From positions 1 through 35,512 of the forward strand of contig JAHAZA010000114.1 in assembly GCA_018385415.1 (NCBI GenBank): a stretch of 35,512 bases of DNA, in the 5' to 3' direction. The translations under genes and the position numbers were made by a program. This document shows positions 32,065 to 35,512 of this stretch, piece by piece. Source of the DNA: Treponema sp. GTDB lineage: Bacteria; Spirochaetota; Spirochaetia; Treponematales; Treponemataceae. The first letter of the stretch is position 1. Each line of letters begins with the position of its first letter. The notes beneath the pieces are model-generated. The model was not told the origin of the DNA, ran no database searches, and saw nothing but the letters and a program-made list of their open reading frames with translations.

Positions 32065-34431
32065 ATGAAAAAAATTAATGCATTTGTTTTATTATTAGTT
32101 TCAGCATTTTTTATATTTTCCTGCAAAATAAATTTTAATGAATTTGGGCTGGATACAAATACAGATTCAGGACTTTTAAATATTCCTGAAGGAAAAACTC
32201 TTGTAACAGTTAATTTTTCTCTTTTTAATTCTTTTTCAAAAATTGCAGGAATCCCAGATTTCAGTTCTCTTGATATTGATAAATATGTTCTTACTGCAAA
32301 AGCTGATGGACAGACAACGAAGACTGTTGATTTAACAGCAGGAGCAACTGCTGCAAATATTTTACTTGTAAATGACATTGAATGGACAATTATCATTGAA
32401 GGAAAAAATGCTTCTGGTAAAACAGTAGTGAAGGGAGAGAATAACTTTACACCCACTGCGGTGGCTAATTCTTTAACTGTTAAAATTTCTCCTTACCAGC
32501 AGACATCAAAAGATGGAACACCAATTCCCGGTTCAATAAAATTAAACATTGAATTTCCTCAGGAAGATTGTACCCTTAAAGTTGATTGGTACATTGATGA
32601 AACTTTACAGGGAACTGTAAATGCTGATGTAAGAACAGAAAATGTAACCAAAGTTTTTGAAGCTTCTTCTGTAGAACCTGGAATCCACAGAATTACCTTG
32701 AAAATTTTTAATTCCAAACTGTCAAGTGAAGTAATCAACAAAGTTTATGATCTTGTTGTTTACAGCAATATGGAATCAAAACTATGGCATAACAATTCTA
32801 CACCACAAGAAAAAATTACTTTGACCACCGATGATATTATCCCAGTGACTTTAGAAGATTATGCATTCTATGTTTTAGGAGATGGTGCAACTAATTTGAC
32901 TGGTACTTATGAGTCCGTTGCTCAAATAGTTGGTAAAAAACGTGCAATTAAATTTGATACAATTCAGGAAGCAGTTAATGCAATTGAAGATGCTGACCCT
33001 GATGGAAAATATAAATCCTGCATTTATATTGATGGTATGGTTATGTCAAATGCTCCATCAGGAGCCTCTGAAATAGTAAGAATTGGAAACGGTATTAATA
33101 CACCTCATATATTTATTAAAGGATACAATAATGCTGCTGCCATTTTTAATTTGGATTATGCAACAGATAATACCCGCATTATTACTGTTAATTCCAATGC
33201 TAATGTAGAAATTGAAGGTGTTACATTAATGAACGGGAATTTTTCTGAAAATGGTGGCGGTATTTATTGTAAAGGAAAATTAACTTTTTCAGGAGGTATT
33301 ACAAATTGTTCTGCTAAGTACGGTGGTGGCCTATACTGTGAAAGTGGTGACATTGATTTTAAAGGGGAGATTTCTAGCTGTACTGTAAATAATTCAGGTG
33401 GTGGAATATATATAAAAAGTGGAACGGTAAAAGTTCATGATTTTGAAATTAATCAAAATTCAGCTAGTAATTCTGCTGGCGGTGTTTATATAAATGGCGA
33501 TAGTTCAGTCAAAGCCATTTTTGAAGATGGTAAATTTTCTAAAAATATTGCAAAAAAGGGAACAGGTGGAGCAATAACTTGTGCTGCTCCGTTAGGTTCA
33601 GATAATGGAGACTACATTTACAATGCTTGCTGTAAAAATGTTCAATTCATCGAAAATAAAGCAGAAGGAAACTCGACTAATGAGGGTCAAGGTGGCGCAA
33701 TTTTTGTTTATGCCGGAAAATACCTTGCTTTGATTGACTGTTCAACAGAAGGTAATACTGCAGAACAGATTGGATATGGTACTGAAAAATATAATGGTAT
33801 TTATAATACTGGAATAATTTATTTTGGAAATACTGTAGATATTCAAGACGGTTTGCACGTGAATAGTGCTGTAAGACTTGCTTCAAATGTGATACCTGCA
33901 GATGGAAAAAATGTAATCGCTACAATTTATCCATCTTCTTACACAGAAGGTAAAGAAGTGTTGAAAGCATATTCTGGAAGTTTGACATCAGACATGATTT
34001 CTTATTTTCAACTCTCAAATCCAAACTGGAAAATTGACACTAACGGTAAACTTAATCAATTACCAGCTGCTTCTGGTGACGGAACTATAAGTTTTGAAAA
34101 TGATACATTACAATTCTCACTTGATAAAACAACTGTTGCATCAATTTCTGATACGTTAAGTATTTCACTTGATATTACAGATTCTTCTGGAAGTATAATT
34201 AATTATATTCCGTCAACAATTGGAACAGTAATAGATAATTTTACTATTAAAGTATTCTGTGGTGGAACTGAAGTAACTTCTGATAATATTTCAGGATTTA
34301 AGATTGAAAATGGTGTAATTACAATTCCTGATACTATGCCGGATGATGATTACACTATTACAATTAATGGTAAATATATCTCTAATGGTCAGGGAATCAG
34401 TGCAAACCTTTACTTTACGGTTCAGAGGTAA
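32065..34431 (+). CDS. Lipoprotein with beta-helix and Pmp-like GGAI/FxxN repeats
   Basis: 788 residues. The lipobox FIFSC puts the lipidated Cys at 20. The N-terminal domain (about 40-280) resembles that of the next lipoprotein (shared PDFSS, then Y-V-x-T-A). A beta-helix starts near 295 (IKFDTIQEAVNAIE). Residues about 385-590 contain repeated GGGIYC, GGGLYC, GGGIYI, GGVYI and GGAI with FSEN, FSKN and FIEN, the hallmark pair of chlamydial polymorphic membrane proteins. Unlike Pmp proteins it has no C-terminal autotransporter barrel; instead an Ig-like domain ends it. AGGAGG precedes the ATG by about 5 bases. Surface adhesion is a guess from the repeats. Confidence 0.82.
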   Translation: MKKINAFVLLLVSAFFIFSCKINFNEFGLDTNTDSGLLNIPEGKTLVTVNFSLFNSFSKIAGIPDFSSLDIDKYVLTAKADGQTTKTVDLTAGATAANILLVNDIEWTIIIEGKNASGKTVVKGENNFTPTAVANSLTVKISPYQQTSKDGTPIPGSIKLNIEFPQEDCTLKVDWYIDETLQGTVNADVRTENVTKVFEASSVEPGIHRITLKIFNSKLSSEVINKVYDLVVYSNMESKLWHNNSTPQEKITLTTDDIIPVTLEDYAFYVLGDGATNLTGTYESVAQIVGKKRAIKFDTIQEAVNAIEDADPDGKYKSCIYIDGMVMSNAPSGASEIVRIGNGINTPHIFIKGYNNAAAIFNLDYATDNTRIITVNSNANVEIEGVTLMNGNFSENGGGIYCKGKLTFSGGITNCSAKYGGGLYCESGDIDFKGEISSCTVNNSGGGIYIKSGTVKVHDFEINQNSASNSAGGVYINGDSSVKAIFEDGKFSKNIAKKGTGGAITCAAPLGSDNGDYIYNACCKNVQFIENKAEGNSTNEGQGGAIFVYAGKYLALIDCSTEGNTAEQIGYGTEKYNGIYNTGIIYFGNTVDIQDGLHVNSAVRLASNVIPADGKNVIATIYPSSYTEGKEVLKAYSGSLTSDMISYFQLSNPNWKIDTNGKLNQLPAASGDGTISFENDTLQFSLDKTTVASISDTLSISLDITDSSGSIINYIPSTIGTVIDNFTIKVFCGGTEVTSDNISGFKIENGVITIPDTMPDDDYTITINGKYISNGQGISANLYFTVQR

Positions 34432-34442
34432 AGAGGCGTATT

Positions 34443-35512
34443 ATGTTGAAAAAAATATTTAAAGATCTTATATCTGTTTTATTAATATCATTTATCTCTT
34501 TTGCATTTGTTTCCTGTGAAGGAATTTTCAATAGTCTGAATCTAGCTGATACAAATTCTGAAATAAATTTCATTACAAAAGATGGAAAAATTATTGTTAA
34601 AGGAAATGTTAATCTTCAAGGCGCAGTTCCTGAAAATATGTCAAAAACGGCAATGCCTGATTTTTCTTCTATCACTTATGTAATTACCGCAACTCCTTCT
34701 GAAGGGGAATCTGTAGAAGTTACAGCTTTATCCGACGGTTCTTTTTCAATTGAACTTTATCCAGGTTCTTATTCTGTTAAAGTCGAAGGTTATAAGACAG
34801 CAGATACAGAAAAAAAGACAATATTAAAAGGAAAATATGTTAATGCTGCTACAGAAGACCTTTTTAGTGTAAATGGAGACGTTTTATCAAGCTTGCATCT
34901 TACAGTTTCTCCTGTTATCTCTGCTGCGCCAGGTGAAGATTTATTCGGAACTGTCAATCTTTCAATAGGGCTGACAGATTCCATAATTAAAAGCTGGAAA
35001 GCAACATGGTCTGAAGATGGAGCTTTTGTTGAAAAGAAGCAGAGCAGTTCTTCTTTTTTAAGTTCCATCAATTTTAATCTTGTAGCTGATGGACAGACAG
35101 AACAGAATAAAAAAGTTGGCTCTTATTATGTAACATTTGAATTATTCTCAGAAGAAAATTATGTAAGTCCTGTACTGTTATTCTCAGAAATGATCAATGT
35201 TTTTGAAAATGCGGATACATCAATGTGGATAAGTCATGGAGCATCTGATTTTATACAATCAGATGGAACTATGACCATAGCAAAAACTCAACTTGAAAGC
35301 AGAGTCAATTTTTATGTAAATCAGTCTACAGGTAATTCTTTAAACCCAGGTTCTTATTTTCAGCCCCTTGATAATATTCAGGATGCTGTTGATAGAATTA
35401 TCGCCTCAAATGATGGTTCTAAGAATTATACGATTTATATCTGTGAAGACTATACTATTACAGACGCACTGAATGCTAAACTCAATGAAAAATCGGTAGT
35501 ATATATTTATAA
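34443..35512 (+). CDS. Lipoprotein, paralogue of the upstream gene, cut by the window edge
   Basis: The frame is open from ATG 34443 to the right edge (356 codons seen, no stop). The lipobox AFVSC puts the lipidated Cys at 25. The N-terminal region carries MPDFSSITYVITA, matching the upstream lipoprotein, then a carboxypeptidase-regulatory-like segment (GSFSIELYPGSYSVKVEGY, about 100-118). Near the edge, VNFYVNQSTGNSLNPGS and PLDNIQDAVDRI begin a beta-helix like those of the two preceding lipoproteins. It starts 11 bases after the previous stop with a weak ribosome-binding site, so it belongs to the same transcript. Its C-terminus is outside the window. Confidence 0.85.
   Translation, partial: MLKKIFKDLISVLLISFISFAFVSCEGIFNSLNLADTNSEINFITKDGKIIVKGNVNLQGAVPENMSKTAMPDFSSITYVITATPSEGESVEVTALSDGSFSIELYPGSYSVKVEGYKTADTEKKTILKGKYVNAATEDLFSVNGDVLSSLHLTVSPVISAAPGEDLFGTVNLSIGLTDSIIKSWKATWSEDGAFVEKKQSSSSFLSSINFNLVADGQTEQNKKVGSYYVTFELFSEENYVSPVLLFSEMINVFENADTSMWISHGASDFIQSDGTMTIAKTQLESRVNFYVNQSTGNSLNPGSYFQPLDNIQDAVDRIIASNDGSKNYTIYICEDYTITDALNAKLNEKSVVYIY

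Overview
This window looks like the chromosome of a Treponema-type spirochaete. It is AT-rich throughout. It has a long GRS1-type glycyl-tRNA synthetase with a Cys4 zinc insertion, a DUF115/MptE-like protein of the kind linked to flagella, many predicted lipoproteins with short lipoboxes ending in Ser-Cys, and no phage or insertion-sequence genes. Intact dapA, asd and aroC and a GH1 beta-glucosidase point to a commensal or free-living treponeme rather than a reduced pathogen. Genus placement is inferred from gene content; no database was searched.

Layout. 1-2367: glyS followed 4 bases later by a small aldo/keto reductase-like protein that lacks most of its catalytic tetrad, then a two-way terminator. 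2368-8172, minus strand: an HD-GYP protein with altered metal ligands; an intergenic stretch holding a strong plus-strand terminator that serves no visible gene; then the overlapping operon lepB - transpeptidase (PASTA) - DUF115. 8218-11922, plus: a LysM/M23 endopeptidase, then a zinc-ribbon protein coupled to a beta-propeller plus NodB-like protein whose metal ligands are missing. 11909-13027, minus: aroC. 13289-16370, plus: dapA - add - asd. 16465-16872: a YbgC-type thioesterase. 16952-18364, minus: GH1 glycosidase with a palindrome at its predicted start of transcription. 18490-21374: a pair of M16 proteases, one active and one inactive. 21534-23158: an RRM protein and pgk, followed by a chain of small hairpins resembling a REP element.

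23406 to the right edge is the most distinctive region. A membrane adenylate cyclase, a FecR-domain protein with about seven tandem domains of roughly 100 residues, an outer-membrane barrel with a Glu/Lys-rich linker, and three consecutive lipoproteins with InlB-like, beta-helix and Pmp-like repeats are packed with overlaps or gaps of 11 bases or less. They appear to form one transcript of at least 12 kb spanning inner membrane, periplasm, outer membrane and surface.

Two themes recur. First, several genes are family members with degraded catalytic sites (aldo/keto reductase, HD-GYP, NodB, second M16). Second, two genes, lepB and the cyclase, have a good sigma70-type promoter placed so that transcription would begin on the A of the start codon, with no Shine-Dalgarno sequence, which suggests leaderless mRNAs.
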